Shown piece by piece: positions 1-6,623 of a DNA stretch of 10,160 nt (position 1 is its first letter; each line of letters begins with the position of its first letter). Source of the DNA: Armatimonadota bacterium (GTDB lineage: Bacteria > Armatimonadota > Fimbriimonadia > Fimbriimonadales > Fimbriimonadaceae); contig JAFAFM010000113.1 of NCBI GenBank assembly GCA_023423495.1, positions 1 to 10,160 of the forward strand. Direction: 5' to 3'. Made by a program: the position numbers and the translations under genes. Under the pieces are notes generated by a model, which was not told where the DNA came from, made no database searches, and saw nothing but the letters and a program-made list of their open reading frames with translations.

Positions 1-113
1 TTTACGTGCTGAGGATTGACGGCAAGCACCTTTTGAAATTCGGCTTTGGCCTCGGCATATTGGCCATTGCATCGGAAATCGAACCCTTTCTGGTAGATAT
101 CGTTCTCGTCCAT
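1..113 (-). CDS. TPR-repeat protein, N-terminal fragment (cut by window edge)
   Basis: This is the first 37 codons of a minus-strand gene whose remainder lies left of the window. The ATG reads from position 113. The only upstream codons in frame before the hairpin at 131-164 are not start codons, and there is no clear Shine-Dalgarno. The visible residues fit one tetratricopeptide repeat: Gly10, Ala22, Phe26 and Pro34 fall at the consensus spacing, and the segment ends in NPQH, as TPR units often do. There is no signal peptide, so the protein probably starts in the cytoplasm. TPR units form helix pairs for protein-protein contact, and the partner cannot be guessed. It lies downstream of ftsH on the same strand with a 79-bp gap, so read-through from ftsH is possible. 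The TPR call is fairly secure, but the protein's function is unknown. Confidence 0.72.
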   Translation of the reverse strand, partial: MDENDIYQKGFDFRCNGQYAEAKAEFQKVLAVNPQHV

Positions 114-130
114 AGAATGGTTCGGCCAAG

Positions 131-164
131 TTGCCGGGACGCTGAGTATATCATGTCCCGGTAA
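131..164. terminator. Hairpin between ftsH and the TPR gene; possible terminator or leader structure
   Basis: Arms CCGGGAC (134-140) and GTCCCGG (155-161) are perfect 7-bp complements. Two more A-T pairs lie outside a G-T position, giving arms of about 10 bp over 131-140 and 155-164. A small inner stem (TGA 143-145 with TCA 151-153) closes a 5-base loop. It lies just past the ftsH stop. In the ftsH direction no T-tract follows it, so it is not a textbook intrinsic terminator. It could instead stabilise the ftsH 3' end or act in the TPR gene leader. The structure is seen directly, and its role is inferred. Confidence 0.4.
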
Positions 165-192
165 ACCTGTCTAGCCTTGAGCGAAGTCTATT

Positions 193-2142
193 TTATGCTG
201 GACCGGGCTCGAATCGCGGCGGAGCGATGCTCGTCTTCCGCGACTTCTCCATCTCCTTGTCTTCGGCTTCCTCACCATCATCATGGTGCTTGGTAGGAAT
301 TTCGATTTCGGGCAGCGGGGTGCCGGCCATTACCATCAAGAATTCCTCGCGGTTGAGCGTCTCTCGCTCAAGCAAAGCTTGAACCACGGCATCCAACTGC
401 TCGCGGTGCTCTGTCAGGATGTCGGTCGCCCGGCGGTGACTCTTGTCCACGATGTCGCGCACTTCCTCGTCGATCTGGCGGGCCACATCCTCCGAGTAGT
501 TTCGCTCGTCGTTATAGTCGCGACCCAGGAACGGGTTATGCGCTCGTCGACCCAAGGCCAACGTTCCAAGCTTTTCGCTCATTCCATATTCGCAGACCAT
601 AGCGCGAGCAATGCGGGTCACACGCTCCAAGTCGTTGGAGGCGCCTGTCCACACCCTTGCGTAAACTATTTCTTCCGCTACACGTCCGCCGAGCAGGGCC
701 GTAACGTCGTCCATCAATTCGTCTTTGCTGACGAGGAATTTGTCCGCTTCCGGCACGTGCCAGGTTGAACCCAGAGACATGCCTCTTGGAAGGATGGTCA
801 CCTTGTGGACAGGATCACAATTCTCGAGCAGTTCGCCGATGACGGCGTGGCCAGCCTCGTGATAGGCAATGACCTCCCGCTCTTTGGAATCCATGATTCG
901 GCTCTTTCGCTGCGGACCAGCAATAACGCGGTCCAGAGCTTCGTCCAAGTCTTCCTGCTGAACACGAGTGTGACCCCTTCGGGCGGCCAATAGCGCGCCT
1001 TCGTTAAGCATGTTCGCCAGGTCGGCGCCGGTGAATCCAGGAGTACGCTTCGCCAGCGTCTCCATGTTGATGTCCGACTCAAGTGGCTTGCCCTTGGCAT
1101 GGATTTTCAAGATGGCCTGACGCCCGTTCTGGTCTGGGGCGTCCACTACAATCTGCCGGTCGAACCGGCCGGGTCGCAGAAGTGCTGGGTCCAAAACGTC
1201 CGGTCGGTTGGTGGCCGCGATGAGAATGACTCCGGAGTTCGGGTCAAAGCCGTCCATCTCAACCAGCATCTGGTTCAAAGTCTGTTCTCGCTCGTCGTGT
1301 CCGCCACCGAGACCCGCGCCTCGTTGTCGGCCGACGGCGTCGATCTCGTCGATGAAGATCAAGGACGGTCGATGAGCTTTAGCGGTCTCGAAGAGATCGC
1401 GCACGCGGGCAGCGCCCACACCGACGAACATTTCGACGAAGTCGGAACCTGAGATGTGGAAGAACGGGACGCCAGCCTCGCCAGCAATCGCGCGAGCAAG
1501 GTGGGTTTTACCAACACCTGGAGGGCCCGTCAACAAAATGCCTTTGGGAATCTTCGCTCCAAGTGCCGCATATTTCTTGGTGTTCTTCAGGAAGTCGACG
1601 ATCTCGTAGAGCTCTTGCTTGGCTTCCTCGATACCTGCGACATCGTCAAAAGTGATCTTGGGTCCGGATTCGCCGACGCGCTTGGCCTTACTTCGCCCAA
1701 AGTTCAACGCCTGGTTACCACCCATCTGCGCCGGCCGCAAGACGAGGAACCAGATCATCAAGCCGAGCATCAGTGGCAAAGCGATGAATGACAGCAGGCT
1801 TAGAACATTGGTAATCGGGGGCGCGGAAAGCAATTCGAGCTTAACGTCGTTGCTCTCGAACGTGTTCATGATCAGTCCGGCAAGTTCCGAAGTCTGATCT
1901 CCAACTCTCGCCTCATAGGCTTGACCTGATTTGGTATCGCCCGTAATCTTGTCGAGCTGCCACTTACCATTCTTGATGTTGCCTTGCTTGACTTCGGTCA
2001 AGAGTTGAGTCGCGGCAAGTTGCGTGGGAGCGGGCCCACCCATGATATTTAATCCCTTAGGATCTGTGAAAAGCTGCATCGCGGTGATCAGGACAACTAC
2101 GGTCACCACGAGGAATAAAAATGTTCTGGCTGCTTTACTCAA
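193..2142 (-). CDS. ftsH: ATP-dependent zinc metalloprotease FtsH
   Basis: FtsH is a membrane-anchored hexameric AAA+ protease that unfolds and degrades misassembled membrane proteins and some cytosolic regulators. The 649-residue product has the full family order: a transmembrane helix at about 7-25, a short extracytoplasmic domain, a second helix at about 113-135, then the AAA module and a C-terminal zinc protease. Visible motifs are Walker A GPPGVGKT (206-213), the pore motif FVG (239-241), Walker B ending Asp265-Glu266, and the second region of homology (310-329) with likely arginine fingers Arg323 and Arg326. The zinc site is HEAGH (428-432), with Asp504 as the probable third ligand. The tail after about 610 is charged and probably disordered. 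The start is TTG, since the next Met (22) would remove the first helix. GGAG lies 5 bases upstream of the TTG, and an in-frame TGA lies just beyond. It follows tilS by 48 bp and is probably co-transcribed. Confidence 0.97.
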   Translation of the reverse strand: MSKAARTFLFLVVTVVVLITAMQLFTDPKGLNIMGGPAPTQLAATQLLTEVKQGNIKNGKWQLDKITGDTKSGQAYEARVGDQTSELAGLIMNTFESNDVKLELLSAPPITNVLSLLSFIALPLMLGLMIWFLVLRPAQMGGNQALNFGRSKAKRVGESGPKITFDDVAGIEEAKQELYEIVDFLKNTKKYAALGAKIPKGILLTGPPGVGKTHLARAIAGEAGVPFFHISGSDFVEMFVGVGAARVRDLFETAKAHRPSLIFIDEIDAVGRQRGAGLGGGHDEREQTLNQMLVEMDGFDPNSGVILIAATNRPDVLDPALLRPGRFDRQIVVDAPDQNGRQAILKIHAKGKPLESDINMETLAKRTPGFTGADLANMLNEGALLAARRGHTRVQQEDLDEALDRVIAGPQRKSRIMDSKEREVIAYHEAGHAVIGELLENCDPVHKVTILPRGMSLGSTWHVPEADKFLVSKDELMDDVTALLGGRVAEEIVYARVWTGASNDLERVTRIARAMVCEYGMSEKLGTLALGRRAHNPFLGRDYNDERNYSEDVARQIDEEVRDIVDKSHRRATDILTEHREQLDAVVQALLERETLNREEFLMVMAGTPLPEIEIPTKHHDDGEEAEDKEMEKSRKTSIAPPRFEPGPA

Positions 2143-2147
2143 GATTT

Positions 2148-2168
2148 CTCCGACGAGGCCACCTCGTC
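2148..2168 (-). promoter_or_regulatory. ftsH ribosome binding site with an adjoining hairpin
   Basis: On the minus strand GGAG (2151-2148) sits 5 bases before the TTG start of ftsH and decides that start. Directly abutting it upstream is a perfect inverted repeat, GACGAGG and CCTCGTC, with a 3-base loop (2152-2168). In the mRNA its 3' arm ends at the base before the Shine-Dalgarno. The hairpin leaves the site itself unpaired but could affect ribosome access or protect a processed 5' end. No T-run follows, so it does not look like a tilS terminator. Sequence and pairing are seen directly; regulation is inferred. Confidence 0.6.
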
Positions 2169-2190
2169 AATGTATACGGTACGTAAAGAA

Positions 2191-3588
2191 TTAGACGCCC
2201 GTTTCTATATTATGGCTTGGCTCTGGGATTATCGGACCAAAGCGTACGATGAGTGTTTCTTGCCCCCCGTTTGAGGCCTTCATGCGATTGTCCAAACAGA
2301 TTCCCGGAGCCCAAATGGGCCCTAGTAAATCACATAAGATTGGCAACCTCGCCCGCGCCGCTGCCGTTAACTTTGCCTCCCCCAGTAGGTCGCTAAGTTT
2401 CCGACTCCCTTCAAATCCAAGCGGTTTCATTTGATCCCCAGGTTGAGCAGTTCGAAAATAGAGCGGCCCGCGAATTGCCTCCGCCGGAATGACCGCCTGC
2501 AGTCCTGCCCGTTCTTGTTTGCCCATCCCAGGAAAAGCCGTAAATTGCCAGCCAAATTCATCGGAAATGGTTTCACCGGGGACGGTTAGGGCATATCGAT
2601 AGGTCTCGGTGGGCTTGAGTTGGCGAACATGGAGTACGTCATTCTTCCATTCGACAACGACGTCGCCACCCTCCGCCGTGATGGATCCCGTTTCATGGTC
2701 GAGGCCTGCTTCGATCGCGGCCAAATGATCGCGCTCAAGATTGGCCCCCACCGCTTGGACTGCCAACCGGACCGCCCGCCGGAACAAAACTCGGGGAAGA
2801 CTAGATAGCTTCCGACGGTCGAAGCCAGCTTCGATGTCCAACGTGAGAAACTTGAGTTGTCCGTTCAATTCCACTTCGGTCTGCTCAAGAGCGGCGGCAG
2901 CCGCCCCGTTCAAAAATCGGTCCTCCTCCTCGGCAAGGTCGGAGAGGCGTGCTATCGCTTCTTCTGCGGCGGGGTTCAGCGCTTTGAGCTCGGGAACCAG
3001 TCGGTGCCGCACGCGCGCGCGGCTAAAAGATAAGTCCTCATTCGCGGGGTCGTCGTGAAACCACAAGCCGTGATCCTCACAGTACCTGCGCGTGGCCTCT
3101 CGGCTTGCCCAAAGCAACGGCCGGACGATATCTCCCCTTCGCTGGGGAATACCCGATAAACCGGATAGCCCCGATCCGCGGGCGATGTGCAGCAGGATCG
3201 TCTCTACGTGGTCCGACTTGGTATGGGCAGTGGCGATCAGAGGGCATTCCAATCGGAATGCCGCTTGGTGGAAAAACTCGTAGCGTGCCCTTCGCCCTGC
3301 CTCCTCCAAACCTATTTTCAGATCGGAAGACATCCTCGGCACGTCTGCTTTGCCGCTGGCAAACGGGATATTGAGTTCCTCACAAAATGCTTGGCATTTG
3401 AGAAGCTCATCGTCGGCCTCGTTGCGCTGCCCATGGTGCAGGTGCCCAGCAACGACCTCGACTCCAGCCAAGTGCAAGAGGTGGAGGAGACAAGTGGAGT
3501 CGGCGCCTCCGCTGTACCCAACAAAAACCCGGACTCCAGGGGGAATCAAACCGGTCGATTCAAGGTGGTTGCGAAAGGCTTCAAGCAC
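2191..3588 (-). CDS. tilS: tRNA(Ile)-lysidine synthase TilS
   Basis: TilS uses ATP and lysine to convert the wobble cytidine of the CAU-anticodon tRNA-Ile to lysidine, switching its decoding from AUG to AUA and its charging from Met to Ile. The 465-residue product has an N-type PP-loop SGGADS at 26-31. The family segment HLHHGQRNEAD (49-59) follows, then AHTKSDHVET (121-130) leading into a RGSGLSGLSG stretch. The C-terminal TilS domain appears as RTAQPGDQMKPLG (379-391), the RKLSDLL segment (396-402) and LGPIWAPG (422-429). Length is normal for the long TilS form. The start is GTG. An in-frame TAG lies about 60 bases upstream with no other usual start between, although the Shine-Dalgarno is poor. 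The gene heads a probable tilS-ftsH unit and is divergent from mgtE. The hpt gene often found between tilS and ftsH is absent. Confidence 0.93.
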   Translation of the reverse strand: MLEAFRNHLESTGLIPPGVRVFVGYSGGADSTCLLHLLHLAGVEVVAGHLHHGQRNEADDELLKCQAFCEELNIPFASGKADVPRMSSDLKIGLEEAGRRARYEFFHQAAFRLECPLIATAHTKSDHVETILLHIARGSGLSGLSGIPQRRGDIVRPLLWASREATRRYCEDHGLWFHDDPANEDLSFSRARVRHRLVPELKALNPAAEEAIARLSDLAEEEDRFLNGAAAAALEQTEVELNGQLKFLTLDIEAGFDRRKLSSLPRVLFRRAVRLAVQAVGANLERDHLAAIEAGLDHETGSITAEGGDVVVEWKNDVLHVRQLKPTETYRYALTVPGETISDEFGWQFTAFPGMGKQERAGLQAVIPAEAIRGPLYFRTAQPGDQMKPLGFEGSRKLSDLLGEAKLTAAARARLPILCDLLGPIWAPGICLDNRMKASNGGQETLIVRFGPIIPEPSHNIETGV

Positions 3589-3884
3589 GGAAGGCCAAGA
3601 ATACCGCCTGGATTGAAAAGGACGGAAAACATGGGATTCATGGAGATTCTAAGCGATTGCGTGAGATTTCTGACAGTTCACAGCAGACAAATAGGCACTG
3701 AACGTCACGGGTTTACTTTCTTCGACGTTTGATGACATACTATATGTGGGCGCAACTTGAATGTTGTTGCCCGACACAAATGGACATTCCCGAACGTTAA
3801 GGGGCCGTCGCATAACGATGTGTGGCGGTGCAAGAAGTCAGAGTCCCTGAATCACGCGCTCTGGCACAAACAAGGAAGACCGCC
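3589..3884. promoter_or_regulatory. Divergent intergenic region between tilS and mgtE
   Basis: These 296 bases must hold the promoters for tilS (minus) and mgtE (plus). The most AT-rich patch is at 3736-3746. It contains TACTAT reading right and TATAGT reading left, plausible -10 elements for the two directions, but I cannot pair either with a convincing -35. The last 90 bases before mgtE contain a 10-codon open frame (ATG 3818, stop 3848-3850) with AAGGGG 13 bases upstream. They also contain complementary segments that could fold near the mgtE start. I see nothing resembling the conserved M-box magnesium riboswitch core. No other gene is supported here. Confidence 0.4.
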
Positions 3885-3887
3885 ATG
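3872..3887 (+). promoter_or_regulatory. mgtE ribosome binding site and chosen ATG
   Basis: AAGGA at 3872-3876 lies 8 bases before ATG 3885. A longer reading from GTG 3822 is open but lacks a well-spaced Shine-Dalgarno. It would add 21 residues not expected in the family, so the ATG is preferred. Confidence 0.7.
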
Positions 3888-5255
3888 CGTACCGATGAAC
3901 TGACTTTCATCGAGCAGCTTGAAACGCTTGCCCGAGCAAACAATCCCAGCGCGATCCGCGAACAGCTTTCGGATGAAAGGCCCGAAGATCTCGCGGATGC
4001 CCTGGTGCGCCTGGACCTGCCGGACGGCCTTGTCATCTTGCGTGGCTTAGAACCCGATCAAGCCGCCGACGTCCTTATCGAGCTTCCTACCGAGACCGCC
4101 CGGGACTTCAGTCGCGAACTCCCTGATTCCACGCTCGCGCATTATCTCGACGTTTTGCCCATGGACGATGCACTCGATTTCCGTGAGGAAGTCGGGGCAG
4201 AGCGCTTTGCGGCTTTGTTGGAGATCATTCCAGCCGAGGATGCCGAAGAGATCCGGCGTCTCATGGACTATCCCGAAGATGCTGTCGGCCGGATGATGAC
4301 GGAGCAGTTCTTTGAAGTCGCTCCCGAAACCACGATGGCGGAAGTCCTCAAGGACATCCGGCTATCCAGCGAGGAAAAGTACGAGACCGTAAATGACATT
4401 TACGTCTTAGATGAGCGCCAGCATCTGCTTGGCGTGTTCAGTCTGAGGCGCGCCATCCGAGCTCTTCCCGACCAAAGGGCCGGGGACTTGATGAACACCG
4501 AGCCTGTAACTGCGGACGCCTACGAACCCGCGGAAGAAGCGGCGCGGCGAATGTCCCGTTATGGTTTTTACGCACTGCCCGTGCTGGACCGGCGTGGCCG
4601 CATGGTCGGTATTTTTACCGGTGATGATGCGCAGACGGTTATCCGTGAAGAGGATACGGAGGATGTCCTCAAGCTTGGCGGCGTCTCGGGCGACGCCGAA
4701 GCCTACCTTTCCCTCAAGCCGATGAAGCTTGTCCAACGGCGCTTGCCATGGCTGCTGGTCCTCTTTGTAGCGGAGTTCTTTACCGGAGCCGTTCTCCGGC
4801 ACTACACGGGTCAAGCACAAAGTGGCGGAGCGACCGTTTTGGCGCAATTGATGATCTTCATTCCTCTGCTAATTGGCGCAGGCGGGAATTCGGGTTCACA
4901 GGTTACGACGACGATCACGCGTGCATTGGCAATTGGCGAAGTTACGATCCGTGACGCATGGCTGGTTCTCCGGCGAGAGTTTATCGTCGCTTTGACGATC
5001 GGACTCATTTTGGGACTGATCGGTTATGCCAGGGCGCTGATGTGGGGAAGTGGCGCTCAGATCTCGCTCATTGTTGGCTTGGCACTGCCGGCAATCATCC
5101 TCTGGGCCACCACCGTCGGCAGCATCCTGCCGTTGGCTGCCAAGAGGCTGAATATCGACCCGGCGGTCATGAGCGCACCGTTTATTACGACCTTCTGTGA
5201 TGCGACCGGGCTCATCATCTTTTTCGAATTTGCCCGGAGGATTATTGAGTTCTGA
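3885..5255 (+). CDS. mgtE: Magnesium transporter MgtE
   Basis: MgtE is a dimeric inner-membrane Mg2+ channel whose cytosolic domains bind Mg2+ and close the pore when internal magnesium is sufficient. From ATG 3885 the product is 456 residues, the usual size. In order: an acidic helical MgtE N domain (about 12-125) and two CBS domains (about 136-195 and 200-255), the second carrying YALPVLDRRGRMVGI. A connecting helix follows, then a five-helix membrane domain from about 283. Family signatures are PLLIGAGGNSGSQ (327-339) and DPAVMSAPFITTFCDATG (425-442). By position from the C-terminus, Asp439 matches the pore Mg2+-binding Asp432 of Thermus thermophilus MgtE. It is divergent from tilS. The next gene starts 42 bp after its stop on the same strand, so the two may share a transcript. 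Mg2+ and possibly Co2+ are likely substrates. Confidence 0.95.
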   Translation: MRTDELTFIEQLETLARANNPSAIREQLSDERPEDLADALVRLDLPDGLVILRGLEPDQAADVLIELPTETARDFSRELPDSTLAHYLDVLPMDDALDFREEVGAERFAALLEIIPAEDAEEIRRLMDYPEDAVGRMMTEQFFEVAPETTMAEVLKDIRLSSEEKYETVNDIYVLDERQHLLGVFSLRRAIRALPDQRAGDLMNTEPVTADAYEPAEEAARRMSRYGFYALPVLDRRGRMVGIFTGDDAQTVIREEDTEDVLKLGGVSGDAEAYLSLKPMKLVQRRLPWLLVLFVAEFFTGAVLRHYTGQAQSGGATVLAQLMIFIPLLIGAGGNSGSQVTTTITRALAIGEVTIRDAWLVLRREFIVALTIGLILGLIGYARALMWGSGAQISLIVGLALPAIILWATTVGSILPLAAKRLNIDPAVMSAPFITTFCDATGLIIFFEFARRIIEF

Positions 5256-5297
5256 TGCAAGGTAACTCAAATCTGGGCGCAACGTCAATAACCTAAG

Positions 5298-5897
5298 ATG
5301 ACGCTTGCTGTTACTCTTGCGGTGGCTGCCATTGGCCAACAGGTTGCTCTGGAGATTCCCAAAGCGACTTGGCCAGACCTTTTCTTCGGGACTACCACGG
5401 ACTTGCAATCGATCCGAGGTCGGACGTTCTTAAGCAACCTTCCCGACCTCCAAAAAAAGCGGCTGCCCGACGGCGTCTTGGAAGTGCGAATCTGGGAAGG
5501 GTTCGGCGTGACGTACCTGGAAGGTTACCGGTTGAGGCGAGAGAATGGGCAGTGGCGCGGCTGGTGGATTCAACCGGCGCTTGAAAGCAAGTCTGATTGG
5601 AAGTCCAAGAAGTACCTCATGGAGTTCAAGCCGCCAAAGCAAGGTTGGGATAAGTTTTGGGCCGACCTCACAAAACAGAAAATCACCACCCTACCGGATT
5701 TTGAGGCGTTGCCAGGCAAGAAAGACCCTGTTCGAGATGGGGTCTGTTATGTTGTGGAGTACGTCACACCCGGCTTTTATCGCACCTACATGTACGATAA
5801 CCCGCAGACCCAGACCGGCGATTGGCCAGAGCTCAAAAATGTTAGAGCGATCGTGCTTGCCATCCACGACGCCTTTCGAGATCAGACGATCCGCTAA
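5298..5897 (+). CDS. Probable exported protein of unknown function
   Basis: I do not recognise a named family for this 199-residue protein. The first 13 residues are hydrophobic (MTLAVTLAVAAIG) and look like a short signal peptide without the usual positive charges; cleavage near 14-17 is a guess. The mature part is rich in Trp and Tyr, with WRGWW at 86-90. A C-terminal run has spaced Trp (117, 121), LPD (132-134), DG then YVVEY (147-155) and YRTYMYDNP (161-169). From memory, a similar arrangement occurs in uncharacterised small secreted or lipoprotein families, especially in Bacteroidetes, but I cannot confirm homology. No lipobox, enzyme motif or transmembrane helix is visible beyond the N-terminus. 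An in-frame TAA ends 6 bases before the ATG, so the start cannot lie further upstream. The Shine-Dalgarno is weak. It follows mgtE by 42 bp and may be co-transcribed. Coding is likely because the frame is long and ends cleanly against the convergent gene. Confidence 0.75.
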   Translation: MTLAVTLAVAAIGQQVALEIPKATWPDLFFGTTTDLQSIRGRTFLSNLPDLQKKRLPDGVLEVRIWEGFGVTYLEGYRLRRENGQWRGWWIQPALESKSDWKSKKYLMEFKPPKQGWDKFWADLTKQKITTLPDFEALPGKKDPVRDGVCYVVEYVTPGFYRTYMYDNPQTQTGDWPELKNVRAIVLAIHDAFRDQTIR

Positions 5898-5902
5898 GGC
5901 TC

Positions 5903-6532
5903 CTAGTCAGTCTCGACTACAAGCTTCGGGCGGTACTCGGCCTTGTCGTAATCCTTTGAATAGAACTTGTACACGGCGCGATTTCCGATGGCCGATGGAT
6001 TGAGGGCGGAGGTCAACGCGATAAGCAAATCATCAGACTTGCCAAGCAGTTTTGAAGAAGCCTTGGTCAAATCCATTTCGAAAACAGTTGGCTTTCCCGC
6101 TTCCAATTTGCCGGCGTATGCCGTTCCCAGAATTGCTTCCTTGGCGGCGGCGGGATAAATGGTCTTTGCCGAGCCAAACTCCCATTGCTTCTCGGAGAAA
6201 TCTTTTGCCAATAGCCTTGCCTCTAGAGGGGCCGCCTTGGAGTCGGCGGCTGCCCAAGCTGGGTCCGGGGTGTGGGTAAGGAGGAGCTTCACTGAACGCA
6301 CCTTGGCATCTTTCGGCACTTTGGAGACGTTGAACTTCAAGTAGCTGTAGCTGTACTCGTCCGCCATCTGCGGGTCGGAAGCCACGGCAGAGCCATCCAC
6401 TCCCCAAACGCGCAAATAACCATCTTTCTGAGGATCGCTGGCATGCGGATAAACCCAAATGTCGTCGGTTGGGGTGAGTTCAATTGTTCCGGCCGGAGCA
6501 GCCAAAACCACGGCGACGAGTGCGGCAAGCAT
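5903..6532 (-). CDS. Exported DNRLRE-like (CBM96-type) single-domain protein
   Basis: The 209-residue product starts with a short, uncharged, hydrophobic segment ending AAPAG at 11-15, a likely signal peptide. The rest reads as one beta-rich domain like the DNRLRE domains of secreted carbohydrate-associated and cell-surface proteins. Early tyrosine and aspartate-rich strands (37-45) are followed by YSYLKFNVSKVPKDAKVRSV (62-81), matching the family pattern of an aromatic-Leu-Lys-Phe strand, a Pro turn and a new strand. The end is YKFYSKDYDKAEYRPKLVVE (188-207), matching the usual closing RPKLVV strand. The domain usually accompanies enzymes or adhesins, whereas here it stands alone. No catalytic domain is seen. 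A role in binding polysaccharide or in envelope structure is inference. ATG at 6532 has no obvious Shine-Dalgarno. The gene converges on the preceding plus-strand gene with 5 bases between stops. Family assignment is by pattern memory only. Confidence 0.75.
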   Translation of the reverse strand: MLAALVAVVLAAPAGTIELTPTDDIWVYPHASDPQKDGYLRVWGVDGSAVASDPQMADEYSYSYLKFNVSKVPKDAKVRSVKLLLTHTPDPAWAAADSKAAPLEARLLAKDFSEKQWEFGSAKTIYPAAAKEAILGTAYAGKLEAGKPTVFEMDLTKASSKLLGKSDDLLIALTSALNPSAIGNRAVYKFYSKDYDKAEYRPKLVVETD

Positions 6533-6623
6533 AGTTACAGTTTACGTTCTGTGCACGGCCGTTCATTCGTGCGTTCCGAGGATTCGTTGCCTCTTACGTT
6601 GCTCGTGCGGAGGGCCGTCCTGC
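6533..6623. promoter_or_regulatory. Divergent region between the DNRLRE-like gene and mutS2
   Basis: These 91 bases must drive both neighbours unless the promoters lie inside genes. I see no convincing -35/-10 pair in either direction. The 7-mer TTACGTT occurs twice in the same orientation (6542-6548 and 6594-6600), and GCACG/CGTGC forms a short inverted repeat (6553-6557 with 6568-6572). Either could be chance. GGAGGG at 6609-6614 is the mutS2 Shine-Dalgarno, 9 bases before ATG 6624. Confidence 0.4.

Noticed and set aside
283..768. 161-codon plus-strand open frame, with several others up to about 1900
   Set aside because: It lies entirely antisense to ftsH, whose conserved motifs cover the region. 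The translation shows no domain.
3187..3732. 181-codon plus-strand open frame across the tilS 5' end and the intergenic region
   Set aside because: Mostly antisense to conserved TilS PP-loop sequence, and the translation has no recognisable features.
3822..3884. GTG start adding 21 residues to MgtE
   Set aside because: No well-placed Shine-Dalgarno; ATG 3885 has AAGGA 8 bases upstream and matches the usual family N-terminus.
3589..3884. M-box (ykoK) magnesium riboswitch upstream of mgtE
   Set aside because: I looked for its conserved core segments and saw none. The leader candidate reported here is a different and weaker signal.
4407..4847. 146-codon minus-strand open frame inside mgtE, and a 170-codon one at 4896-5408
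   Set aside because: Both are antisense to well-conserved MgtE sequence and read as low-complexity shadow translations.
5904..5919. TAGTC/GACTA inverted repeat at the convergent gene ends as a two-way terminator
   Set aside because: Only 5 bp of stem with no T-tract on either side; too weak to call.
6459..6623. 55-residue N-terminal extension of MutS2
   Set aside because: It would overlap the start of the divergent exported-protein gene and has no family similarity. ATG 6624 has a good Shine-Dalgarno and gives the normal length.
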